This document shows, piece by piece, positions 54,864-63,201 of a stretch of DNA of 64,000 bases. Position 1 is the first letter of the stretch, and every line of letters begins with the position of its first letter. Location: the NCBI RefSeq assembly GCF_017349315.1, contig NZ_JAFMPP010000007.1, positions 62,001-126,000 on the forward strand, given 5' to 3'. Under the pieces are notes generated by a model. The model was not told where the DNA came from. It saw nothing but the letters and a program-made list of their open reading frames with translations, and did no database searches. This DNA is from Jiella flava. Its GTDB lineage: Bacteria; Pseudomonadota; Alphaproteobacteria; Rhizobiales; Rhizobiaceae. A program made the position numbers and the translations under genes.

Positions 54864-55732
54864 GGGTGCAGACCCGTCGACGCTTCGATGGATCGAGCGG
54901 CGGTTTCGGCACCAGGAGGGTTTGCCGAAACCGCGCCCAGACGTGCCGAGAGGATCAACTCGGCAATCTCGACGAAGCCGCTTCCACCGCGCGCCGAGGC
55001 GACGAAGGCGGGCGGGGTGTCGATCTCGTCCTGAAAGTCCAGGACATTGGCGACGCCGCAGGCGTTCGGGAAGAAGCCGAACATCGGCGCATCATTCGGG
55101 CTGTCACCGGCAAAGACAATCCGCTCGCGCGCGGCGTCAAGGTCGATGCCGAGGATTTCGCGGGCGAAGCGGCGACTCATCGACAGTTTGTCGTAGTCGC
55201 CGAACCAACCATTGACGTGGATCGAGGAGATTTTGGCGATCGCCCCCTCGGCTTCGAAAATCGCCTTGATACGGGCGACGGCAGCGCGATCGAGCGGCGC
55301 GACGTCTTCGCAGAAATCGATGGCAAGATCGGCCTCGCGATAGAGCTGGTCGGCAGAAATGGCCGCCCCTGGCACCTCTTCGAGGATCCGTGCCCCGACC
55401 GCATCGAGCCGGCGGCGATTGTCGGCGCGTTCGGCGTCGGTCGCAAAAAAGCTCCGGCGCATGCGTCGCTCGGCGGCGTCATAGGAGAAATAGAAGGCGC
55501 CGTTTTCGCCGACAACGCCGGTTACCGGCCAGAATCGGGCGACCATATCGCACCAGCCGGCGGGCCGGCCGGTGATCGGCGCCACGAACAGCCCGGCCTC
55601 GTAGAGCGCCTCCATCGCCGCGTAGGAAGCGGCGGGAAGCCGGCCATCGGTGGTCAGCGTGTCGTCGATGTCGGCAAAGACGCCGATGATCGAGGCCGCG
55701 ACGTCGCGCGGCATGTCGGCGAGCGGGCGCAT
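54860..55732 (-). CDS. HAD-superfamily phosphatase (Cof/SPP-like)
   Basis: Haloacid dehalogenase fold, 290 residues. Catalytic DxDxT motif reads FADIDDTLTTDG; motif IV FAGDSPNDAPM near the C-terminus; a cap domain lies between. Most like sugar- or glycerate-phosphate phosphatases. Start at 55732 shares its A with the stop of the glycerol-1-phosphate dehydrogenase gene. May dephosphorylate glycerol-1-phosphate or an aldolase product (inference). Confidence 0.88.
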   Translation of the reverse strand: MRPLADMPRDVAASIIGVFADIDDTLTTDGRLPAASYAAMEALYEAGLFVAPITGRPAGWCDMVARFWPVTGVVGENGAFYFSYDAAERRMRRSFFATDAERADNRRRLDAVGARILEEVPGAAISADQLYREADLAIDFCEDVAPLDRAAVARIKAIFEAEGAIAKISSIHVNGWFGDYDKLSMSRRFAREILGIDLDAARERIVFAGDSPNDAPMFGFFPNACGVANVLDFQDEIDTPPAFVASARGGSGFVEIAELILSARLGAVSANPPGAETAARSIEASTGLHP

Positions 55733-57075
55733 CACATCTCCCCCGCGGCAAAATCGTCGAGCAGGCCGGAATCGGCGGCCAGATCGAGACAGGAGAACCG
55801 ATTGCGCATTTCGCGGCAATGGATGACCGCTTCGCGGTAAAACTCGACCGGGACGCCAAGATCGGCGGCCGTGCGCGGTGCGCCGGCGGCCTCCAGCAGC
55901 CGGTCCATCTCGGCAACCGGCAGCATGAACGCTTGGCATTCCTCGCGTAGCTGCGGCCAAAGGGCGTCCATGCGCGCGTTCAACTGCGCCGCAGCATCCG
56001 CGTCGAGGGCCTTCTTTTGAACTTCGGCAAAGCATTCGGCGGCGATCGCTGGCCCCATGCGCCGCTCCATATCGGCGCGGTCGATCCGCGTCGCGCGCAA
56101 CCGGGGCGGCGTCGGCGAGGCCAGCATCTGCTGCTGCAGCCGGGCGAGCGTCAGCGAGGCGACGCCGACCTGCTGGCCATGCAGCGTGCCGGGATGCCGC
56201 TCGCCGGCAAAGCAGTCGATATAATGGGAAATCTGGTGCTCACCCATGGAGCCGTGATTGGAAATGCCGGTGAAGGAGATACCGAGCCCGCACAGCGTCA
56301 GCACCCGGTAGAGATAGCCGATCGCGGCGATGTCGCCAGTCTTCACCCCGGCCGCGCGGCGATTGAGTTCGGCCTCGTCCGCCATCTGGATCGTATAGGG
56401 CACCTGTTCGTAGCGGCTGCCGAGAAGGCGATGCGACACCCACCAGTCAATCTGGGCGACAGACCGGGCCATGCAATCGCCGAATCCCGCCGCCGCCAGA
56501 TGCCGCGGCGCCTCGGCCGAGACCGTCAGATCGACGAAGAAGCCGCGCGGCGCGATCGAGGGCAGCGAGACCTTGAGGCCGCTTTCCACCGTAATCGAAG
56601 CGGTCGACGAGGTGTAGCCGTTCATCGAGGCTGCCGTGCCGAACACGCAATAGGGTCGCCTGTCCTCGGCTATGACGAATTTGGTCAGATCATTGATCGT
56701 GCCCGAGCCAACGGCGATCGCGCCGCTGCAGCCTTTCAGGCGCTCGCGCAGATCCGCGACGTGGGCGATGTCCGCATGGGGATGATCAAGGATGATCGCG
56801 GTCACAGTCTGGCCTGCAAGAGCCCGCTCAATCCGCGCGCCCATCGCCTCATAGGTCGCCGCGTCCGCCACCAGTGCGAGCCTGTCGCCCAGCCGCATCG
56901 ACGCGACGAGATCAGCCTCCCGTCCCTCCAGGCTTTCGGCGATGACAACGCTTTCATAGTCGACGATGGCCGGCTTGCCGGTGTCCGGATGCAGCCAGCT
57001 GCCGTCGATGATCTCATCGATCAGCGTGGTCCAGCGCCCCCCCCCGGAGCGGTGTGCGGCACCGATTTCGCTCAT
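55732..57075 (-). CDS. sn-glycerol-1-phosphate dehydrogenase, AraM/EgsA family
   Basis: Iron-dependent alcohol dehydrogenase-type enzyme that reduces dihydroxyacetone phosphate to sn-glycerol-1-phosphate with NAD(P)H. 447 residues; AVGSGTINDLTKFV and FGTAASMNGYTSSTAS are the cofactor and substrate signatures of G1PDH, and the metal-site histidines lie in NHGSMGEHQISHYID and GTLHGQQVG. Known bacterial members include B. subtilis AraM. ATG at 57075 chosen. First gene of the minus-strand operon, divergent from the SorC regulator. Confidence 0.9.
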   Translation of the reverse strand: MSEIGAAHRSGGGRWTTLIDEIIDGSWLHPDTGKPAIVDYESVVIAESLEGREADLVASMRLGDRLALVADAATYEAMGARIERALAGQTVTAIILDHPHADIAHVADLRERLKGCSGAIAVGSGTINDLTKFVIAEDRRPYCVFGTAASMNGYTSSTASITVESGLKVSLPSIAPRGFFVDLTVSAEAPRHLAAAGFGDCMARSVAQIDWWVSHRLLGSRYEQVPYTIQMADEAELNRRAAGVKTGDIAAIGYLYRVLTLCGLGISFTGISNHGSMGEHQISHYIDCFAGERHPGTLHGQQVGVASLTLARLQQQMLASPTPPRLRATRIDRADMERRMGPAIAAECFAEVQKKALDADAAAQLNARMDALWPQLREECQAFMLPVAEMDRLLEAAGAPRTAADLGVPVEFYREAVIHCREMRNRFSCLDLAADSGLLDDFAAGEM

Positions 57076-57180
57076 CGTTGCATGGCCTCCCGTTGATGGC
57101 ATTTGACGAGGTGGAGCAGCATTTGTCAAGCATATGATAATTTCTTTTGACATTCGTCAGCGACGTGGCATCGTCTCGCC
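57076..57180. promoter_or_regulatory. Divergent promoter region with inverted TGTCAA/TTGACA pair
   Basis: 105-bp gap between the G1PDH and SorC genes. TGTCAA (57124-57129) and TTGACA (57147-57152) form an inverted pair over 29 bp, and TTGACG and CGTCA copies surround them. Candidate SorC operator and/or -35 boxes; no clear -10 was found. Confidence 0.45.
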
Positions 57181-58167
57181 ATGGACCGCAAGACGACATC
57201 CACCGGGGACGGTCGCAACCCCGCTGCCCCGCCCCCCGAATTCGACGACGTCGTTGTCTGGGCGGCCTGGCTCTATTATGTCGATGAGATGACCCAGGCC
57301 GAGATCGCGCAACACCTCGGCGTGTCGCGAGCAAGCGTCGCCAACTATCTGCAGGATGCCCGGCGCAGCGGCGTGGTCACCATCCGGGTCGACGGCGGCA
57401 CGCTCGAGCATGTCACCTTGTCCCGAACGCTCGCCGAACGCTTCGGCCTGGCCTCGGCGAGCGTGGTCCCGGCCCTTCCCGACGCGCCGGTCGACGACCG
57501 GCTGGGAGCCGCCGCCGCGCGGGTTCTCACCCGCTCGCTGGTGCCCGGCGACATCGTCGGCGTTGCCTGGGGACGCACGATCCTGGCGGCAGCGCGTGCG
57601 GCCGAGCCGACCAGCGTCGCCGATCTCACCATCGTCCAGGTCTCCGGCAGTTCGGCGAGTTCGGCCGACTTTGCGCCGGAGCTGTGCACCACGCTGCTGG
57701 CCAACCAGCTCGGCGCGCGCTGCGTTAATCTGCATGCGCCGGCAGTGTTGTCGAGCCGCGATCTGAAGGAGCGACTGCTCGAAGAGCCGTCGCTGAAGCG
57801 GCAGTTCGGCCTGATCCGCTCGGCGACGAAGATCGCCTTTGGCGTCGGCGAGTTGGGTCCCGAAAGCACCTTTGCCAAAAGCGAAATGATCGCCGCCGAA
57901 ACCTTGGCGGAAGCGCGGCGCGACTTCGACGCCAAAGGCGTTATCATCGGCCGGATGATCGATCACCGCGGCGCGCCGGTCGCGAGCCCGATCGAGGACG
58001 GCATCGTCGGTATCTCGCTCGAGGATCTGAGACGCGTGCCATATCGCCTCTGCGCCGCGGGCGGTGTCAAGAAGATCGAGGCGATCCGCGCGGCCCTCGC
58101 CGGCGGCTATGCGACCCATTTCGTCACCGACTCCGCAACCGCCGAAGCGCTGTTGTCCGTGCCCTGA
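57181..58167 (+). CDS. SorC/DeoR-family transcriptional regulator (kinase-side copy)
   Basis: SorC-type regulator of 328 residues. HTH at about 34-70 (TQAEIAQHLGVSRASVANYLQDA), C-terminal effector domain (VPGDIVGVAWGRTIL, then GRMIDHRGAPV). Paralogue of the regulator at 39072-40037. Divergent from the G1PDH-HAD-aldolase operon and 83 bp before the kinase gene, so it probably controls both sides in response to a phosphorylated sugar or polyol. Confidence 0.9.
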   Translation: MDRKTTSTGDGRNPAAPPPEFDDVVVWAAWLYYVDEMTQAEIAQHLGVSRASVANYLQDARRSGVVTIRVDGGTLEHVTLSRTLAERFGLASASVVPALPDAPVDDRLGAAAARVLTRSLVPGDIVGVAWGRTILAAARAAEPTSVADLTIVQVSGSSASSADFAPELCTTLLANQLGARCVNLHAPAVLSSRDLKERLLEEPSLKRQFGLIRSATKIAFGVGELGPESTFAKSEMIAAETLAEARRDFDAKGVIIGRMIDHRGAPVASPIEDGIVGISLEDLRRVPYRLCAAGGVKKIEAIRAALAGGYATHFVTDSATAEALLSVP

Positions 58168-58250
58168 CGACGGATCGGTGAGATCAGCGAATTCGACGGT
58201 CGAGGGAGGTTGGCCGCCGGGCGATCGCCGCATATCTGGGAGGACGCGAC

Positions 58251-59738
58251 ATGACACGCACCGTTATCGGGATCGACAGCTCAACCCAAAGCACCAAAGT
58301 CGTCGCGTTCGACGCGGCAGGCAACGCCCTGGCCGAGGGGCGCGCGAGCCACGACATCGCCTCCCCCGCACCCGGCCATCACGAGCAGGATCCGGACTGG
58401 TGGTGGGACGCGCTTCGAACCGCGCTTGGCGAGCTCTGGCAGAGCGTCGATGCGGGTTCGGTCGACGCGATCGCGATTTCCAATCAGCGCGAGACCGTGG
58501 CGTTTCTCGATGCGAGCGGCGCAGCGCTCAGACCGGCGATGCTCTGGCTCGACGAGCGCGCCTTCACCACCTACGAGGCCTTCGCCGAGCGGCTTGGCCA
58601 TGAATTCCTGCATCGCACCACCGGCAAGCCGATCGACGTCATCCCGGTCGCCAACCGGCTCGACTGGATGCGCCAGAACGAGCCGGAAACGCTGGACGCG
58701 ACCGCGACGATCGCCGACGTCCAAGCCTATCTCACCGGCCGCCTGACGGGGCGCCGCTGCGCCAGTTGGTCGAGCGCCGACCCGTTCGGCATTCTCGACA
58801 TTCAGGCGATGGATTGGTCGATACCGATCTTGGAGGCCGTCGGCGTGCGACGTGATCAATTACCCGAACTCGTGCGCCCCGGCAGCCTCGTCGGGCGCGT
58901 GACGAAGGAAGCGGCCGAACGGCTGGGTCTGAAGACCGACACGCCGGTCTTTGCCGCCGGCGGCGACGGCCAATGCGCCGGCCTCGGCACCAACGCGTTC
59001 GAGGCCGGGACGATCTATCTCAATCTCGGCACGGCCACCATCACCGGCGTCTACTCGCCGACGCCAGCGATCAATCGCAACTGGCGCACCATGACCGGCC
59101 CGACCGGCGAAGGCTATTTCCTCGAGTCGATCCAGAAGACCGGCGCGTTCTTCGTCAACTGGGTGGTCGACACCTTCTGCGGCGGCCGCGACGATCCCCA
59201 TGTCTTCGAACGGCTGGAGGCCGAGGCGGCCAAGCTGCCGGTCGGCGCGGATGGCGTGACCATGACCCCCCATCTCGCCGGCGTGATGAACCCGCATTGG
59301 GATCCGGCGGCCCGGGTGGCGATCGTCGGGCTCTCCGCCAATCATGGCAAGGCGCATCTCTACCGGGCCGCGATCGAGGCGATCACCGTCGAGATCGCCC
59401 GCGGAATTGCGGCGATGCGCGGTGAAGGGCTGACTCTCGAACGCATCCGGGCGATCGGCGGCGGCGCCAACAGCCCGCTGTGGATGCAGATGATCGCCGA
59501 TGCCACCGGCCTACCGGTCGAGCGCAGCACCACGGTCGAAGCCTCGGCCCTCGGTGCTGCGATCATCGCCGCGACGGGGGAGGGGTGGTTCGGCAGCTTC
59601 GACGCGGCGGCCCACGCCATGACCCGCGTTGCCGGGATCGTCATGCCGCAGCCAAGCGAGCGCGCTGAATGGGACCGTTTCTCGCACCGACAGGCGGGCC
59701 TTTACGGCGCCACCAAGGCGTACGGCCGCGACTGGTAA
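58251..59738 (+). CDS. FGGY-family carbohydrate kinase (xylulokinase-like)
   Basis: Sugar or polyol kinase, 495 residues. Begins GIDSSTQSTKVVAFD (phosphate-1 motif); SNQRETVAF and WLDERAF contact sugar; LNLGTATITGVY is the phosphate-2 motif; AIGGGANSPLWMQMIADATG and EASALGAAI are the FGGY signatures. ATG at 58251 with GGGAGG upstream. Substrate uncertain: D-xylulose, L-ribulose, erythritol-like and glycerol-like compounds are all possible. Confidence 0.9.
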   Translation: MTRTVIGIDSSTQSTKVVAFDAAGNALAEGRASHDIASPAPGHHEQDPDWWWDALRTALGELWQSVDAGSVDAIAISNQRETVAFLDASGAALRPAMLWLDERAFTTYEAFAERLGHEFLHRTTGKPIDVIPVANRLDWMRQNEPETLDATATIADVQAYLTGRLTGRRCASWSSADPFGILDIQAMDWSIPILEAVGVRRDQLPELVRPGSLVGRVTKEAAERLGLKTDTPVFAAGGDGQCAGLGTNAFEAGTIYLNLGTATITGVYSPTPAINRNWRTMTGPTGEGYFLESIQKTGAFFVNWVVDTFCGGRDDPHVFERLEAEAAKLPVGADGVTMTPHLAGVMNPHWDPAARVAIVGLSANHGKAHLYRAAIEAITVEIARGIAAMRGEGLTLERIRAIGGGANSPLWMQMIADATGLPVERSTTVEASALGAAIIAATGEGWFGSFDAAAHAMTRVAGIVMPQPSERAEWDRFSHRQAGLYGATKAYGRDW

Positions 59739-59951
59739 GTGCCGCATCGGATCATGCGCGAAAGTATCTGATTGCGCAGGCTGTCAATTCCGCCCGCCGT
59801 CAGCCGCCATCCGGCCCCACTTGCCTTTTCTTATCGCCATGTCTGCACCGGCGCCCGCCGTGCAGTTAAGTGTCTGCGACGTCCCAATTGCGTGAATTGC
59901 GATTACCGCCGCTCGGATTGAGGCAAGTTGCAGAGTGCGATTCAAAGATGA

Positions 59952-59969
59952 CTGTAAGAAAACTGTCAC
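59952..59969 (+). promoter_or_regulatory. Pho box upstream of ugpB
   Basis: CTGTAAGAAAACTGTCAC: two 7-bp direct repeats (CTGTAAG and CTGTCAC) separated by AAAA, an 18-bp match in layout to the PhoB-binding Pho box. It lies 105 bp before ugpB in a 336-bp gap with no other gene; ugp operons are known PhoB targets. Confidence 0.85.
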
Positions 59970-60074
59970 ACCGCAATCTGCACCGTGGTCAAGCACTATT
60001 TCACATTGCGTCATCAAAGTTTTGCAGAGAGCCGCCAATAAGCGGGCCGCCAAGTTTCAATAAAGGGATCTCCT

Positions 60075-61385
60075 ATGAATATCCGCAGCCTGGTCCTGGC
60101 TGGCGCTCTCGCCGCCACCACGGCCCTCCCCGCTTTCGCCGCGACCGAAATTCAGTGGTGGCACTCGATGGGCGGCGCCAATGGCGAAAAGCTCGAAGAG
60201 ATCGCCAACGAATTCAATAAGTCGCAGAGCGAGTACAAGATCGTCCCGGTCAACAAAGGCAAGTATGCCGAGTCGATGACCGCCGCGATCGCTGCGTTCC
60301 GCGCCGGCCAGCAGCCGGACATCCTGCAGGTGTTCGAGGTCGGCACCGGCACCTTCATGGCCGCCAAGCAGGCGATCTATCCGGTCGAACAGCTGATGAA
60401 GGACGAGGGCGAGACCTTCGACCCGTCGGTCTATCTGCCGGCCGTGACCGGCTATTACGAGACCACCAAGGGCAAGCTCCTCTCCTTCCCGTTCAATTCC
60501 TCGACGCCGATCCTCTATTACAACAAGGACGCCTTCAAGAAGGCCGGCCTCACCACGCCGCCGAAGACCTGGGCGGACATGGCCAGCGCCGCGACAAAGA
60601 TCGTCAAGTCTGGAGCGGCCAAGTGCGGCTTCACCACGACCTGGCCGTCCTGGATGAACGTCGAGAACCTCTCGGCCTTCAACAATGTGCCGCTGGCCAC
60701 CGAGCAGAACGGCATGGGCGGTCTCGATGCGAAGTTCGTCTTCGCCGAGAAGGGTCTCGTCCCGATGCACTGGGCGAACCTTGCCAAGTGGCAGAAAACC
60801 GGCGCCTACCAGTATCGCGGCCGTACCGGCGACGCGGTGCCGAGCTTCACCTCCGGCGACTGCGCGATGATCATTGAATCCTCGGCCGGCCGCGCGGCCA
60901 TCTTGAAGTCGTCGAAGTTCAACGTCGGCTTCAGCATGATGCCTTACTATGCCAGCCAGAAGGGCGCGCCGCAGAACTCGATCATCGGCGGCGCTTCGCT
61001 CTGGGTGATGCGCGGCAAGCCGGAAAGCCACTACAAGGGCGTCGCCAAGTTCTTCACCTTCCTGTCGCAGCCGAAGATCCAGGCCGAGTGGCACCAGTTC
61101 ACCGGCTATCTGCCGATCACCAAGGCGGCCTACGAGCTCTCCAAGAAAGAGGGCTACTACAAGAAGAATCCGGGCGCCGAGATCGCCATCAAGGAAATCA
61201 CCCTGAACAAGCCGACGGAAAACTCCAAGGGTCTGCGCTTCGGCGATTACGTCCAGATCCGCAACGTCTTCCAGTCGGAAATCGAGCAGACGCTGAACGG
61301 CTCCAAGACCGCCGAGCAGGCGGCCAAGGACGCCGAGGCAAAGGGCAACGAGATGCTCCGCGCCTTCCAGCAGTCGCACGAGTAA
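60075..61385 (+). CDS. ugpB: sn-glycerol-3-phosphate ABC transporter substrate-binding protein UgpB
   Basis: Periplasmic protein of 436 residues with a Sec signal peptide (MNIRSLVLAGALAATTALPAFAA). EIQWWHSMGGANGE at the start of the mature protein is diagnostic for UgpB; FNSSTPILYYNKDAFKKAGL and MPYYASQKGAPQNSIIGGASLWV follow as expected. Binds glycerol-3-phosphate or glycerophosphodiesters. Preceded by a Pho box, so induced by phosphate starvation; followed by a strong hairpin. Start preceded by GGGATCTCC and AAAGGGA. Confidence 0.95.
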   Translation: MNIRSLVLAGALAATTALPAFAATEIQWWHSMGGANGEKLEEIANEFNKSQSEYKIVPVNKGKYAESMTAAIAAFRAGQQPDILQVFEVGTGTFMAAKQAIYPVEQLMKDEGETFDPSVYLPAVTGYYETTKGKLLSFPFNSSTPILYYNKDAFKKAGLTTPPKTWADMASAATKIVKSGAAKCGFTTTWPSWMNVENLSAFNNVPLATEQNGMGGLDAKFVFAEKGLVPMHWANLAKWQKTGAYQYRGRTGDAVPSFTSGDCAMIIESSAGRAAILKSSKFNVGFSMMPYYASQKGAPQNSIIGGASLWVMRGKPESHYKGVAKFFTFLSQPKIQAEWHQFTGYLPITKAAYELSKKEGYYKKNPGAEIAIKEITLNKPTENSKGLRFGDYVQIRNVFQSEIEQTLNGSKTAEQAAKDAEAKGNEMLRAFQQSHE

Positions 61386-61403
61386 GCAACGGACTTGACG
61401 AAC

Positions 61404-61437
61404 ACGGCCCCGCGCATTGCGCGGGGCCGTCCCTTTT
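61404..61437 (+). terminator. Strong hairpin between ugpB and ugpA
   Basis: ACGGCCCCGCGC-ATT-GCGCGGGGCCGT, a perfect 12-bp stem with a 3-nt loop, followed by CCCTTTTC. Likely a partial terminator or stabiliser that keeps UgpB in excess over the permeases. Confidence 0.7.
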
Positions 61438-61458
61438 CATTCTATTTGAACGGTTTCG

Positions 61459-62343
61459 ATGGCCGAAAAACGCGTTGTCTTTCGCGGCTGGTGGTTCCCG
61501 GCGCTGTTATTGCTGCCGCAGCTGGCCATCACACTCATTTTCTTCGTCTGGCCAGCCGTCCAAGCGGTTCGCACGTCGTTCTACCAATCCGACGCTTTCG
61601 GCTTCGGCGAACGATTTGTCGGCCTTGCCAACTATACCGCGCTGTTTGCCTCGCCGGGCTATCTCGACTCGATCTGGACGACCATCGTCTTCTCGCTCGG
61701 CGTCACGGCGCTGACGCTAACGATTTCGCTGGGCTTTGCCGCCGCCGTCGACCGCATCATTCGCGGCAACAGCGTCTACACCGCAATGCTCGTCTGGCCC
61801 TATGCGATCGCTCCGGCGGTTGCGGGCGTCTTGTGGTGGTTCATGTTCGATCCCTCGATCGGCATCATCGCCTACAGCATCCGGGCGCTCGGCATTTCCT
61901 GGAACAATCTTCTCGACGGCAACGACGCGATGATCCTCGTCGTCGTCGCGGCGGCTTGGCGGCAGATCTCCTATAATTTCATCTTCTTCCTCGCCGGCTT
62001 GCAATCGATTCCGCGCTCGATGCACGAGGCGGCGGCGATCGACGGCGCCGGGCCGCTGAAGCGGTTCTTCACGATCGTCTTGCCGCTCCTGTCGCCGACG
62101 CTGTTCTTCCTGATCGTCATCGACATCGTTTATGCCTTTTTCGAAACCTTCGGCGTCATCGACGCTACCACCCGCGGCGGCCCCGGCCATGCGACCACGA
62201 CGCTGGTCTACAAGGCCTTTCAGGATGGGTTTCTCAGCCAGAATTTCGGCTCCTCGGCCGCCCAGTCGGTGGTGCTGACAATCATCGTCGTCGCCCTCAC
62301 CGTCATCCAGTTCCGCTTCGTCGAGCGGCGCGTCCATTACTGA
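61459..62343 (+). CDS. ugpA: Glycerol-3-phosphate ABC transporter permease UgpA
   Basis: Membrane subunit, 294 residues with six helices. GWWFPALLLLPQLAITLIFFVWPA, FYQSDAFGFGERFVGLANY and the EAA loop SMHEAAAIDGAGPLKRFFTIVLP are UgpA-typical. 73 bp after ugpB and 8 bp before ugpE. Confidence 0.94.
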   Translation: MAEKRVVFRGWWFPALLLLPQLAITLIFFVWPAVQAVRTSFYQSDAFGFGERFVGLANYTALFASPGYLDSIWTTIVFSLGVTALTLTISLGFAAAVDRIIRGNSVYTAMLVWPYAIAPAVAGVLWWFMFDPSIGIIAYSIRALGISWNNLLDGNDAMILVVVAAAWRQISYNFIFFLAGLQSIPRSMHEAAAIDGAGPLKRFFTIVLPLLSPTLFFLIVIDIVYAFFETFGVIDATTRGGPGHATTTLVYKAFQDGFLSQNFGSSAAQSVVLTIIVVALTVIQFRFVERRVHY

Positions 62344-62351
62344 GAGCGAAC

Positions 62352-63200
62352 ATGGTCGAAAATCGCCCCTGGCTCACTATCCTGACCCACGTCACGCTGA
62401 TCGCGGGTCTCATAATCGTGCTATTTCCGGTCTGGATCGCCTTCGTCGCCTCGACCTATCCGCCGGAAACCTTCATCAGCGGTGTCGTGCCGCTTTTGCC
62501 CGGCTCGCACCTCATTGAAAACTACCGGGAGGTGCTTTCGGTAGGCGCGGCGCGCAATGGTCTGCCGCCGGTGCTGCCGATGCTGCTTAACAGCCTCGTC
62601 ATGGCGCTCGGCATCGCGTTCGGCAAGATCGTGATCTCGCTGCTGTCGGCCTTCGCCATCGTCTATTTCCGCTTTCCTTTCCGGATGGCAGCGTTCTGGA
62701 TCATCTTCATGACGCTGATGCTGCCGGTGGAGGTGCGCATCGTGCCGACCTATCAGGTGATCGCCGACCTCAACATGCTGAATTCCTACGCCGGCCTCAC
62801 CATACCGCTGATCGCTAGCGCCACCGCGACCTTCCTCTATCGTCAGTTCTTCCTGACGGTGCCGGACGAACTCGTCGAAGCGGCGCGTATCGACGGCGCT
62901 GGCCCATGGAAATTTCTGAAGGACATCGCGATCCCCTTGTCGCGCACGTCGACCGCGGCGCTGTTCGTGATCCTCTTCATCTATGGCTGGAACCAATATC
63001 TCTGGCCGCTGCTCGTCACCACCGACCCGAATTATTACACGGTGGTGATGGGTATCCAGCGGTTGATGCAAGCCCTCGACAACGAGCCGCTGTGGAACCT
63101 GGTGATGGCCGTCGCCATCTTGGCAATCCTGCCCCCCGTGATCGTCGTGATGGCAATGCAGAAGCTCTTCGTGCGCGGTCTGGTCGAATCGGAAAAGTGA
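62352..63200 (+). CDS. ugpE: Glycerol-3-phosphate ABC transporter permease UgpE
   Basis: Second membrane subunit, 282 residues. [24 protein letters not shown], then the EAA loop [33 protein letters not shown] and [14 protein letters not shown] at the end are UgpE-typical. One base separates it from ugpC. Confidence 0.94.
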   Translation: MVENRPWLTILTHVTLIAGLIIVLFPVWIAFVASTYPPETFISGVVPLLPGSHLIENYREVLSVGAARNGLPPVLPMLLNSLVMALGIAFGKIVISLLSAFAIVYFRFPFRMAAFWIIFMTLMLPVEVRIVPTYQVIADLNMLNSYAGLTIPLIASATATFLYRQFFLTVPDELVEAARIDGAGPWKFLKDIAIPLSRTSTAALFVILFIYGWNQYLWPLLVTTDPNYYTVVMGIQRLMQALDNEPLWNLVMAVAILAILPPVIVVMAMQKLFVRGLVESEK

Positions 63201-63201
63201 C

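Noticed and set aside
61404-61437. Full operon terminator after ugpB
   Set aside because: The ugpA-E-C genes follow at once on the same strand, and the T run is short; a partial or stabilising role fits better.
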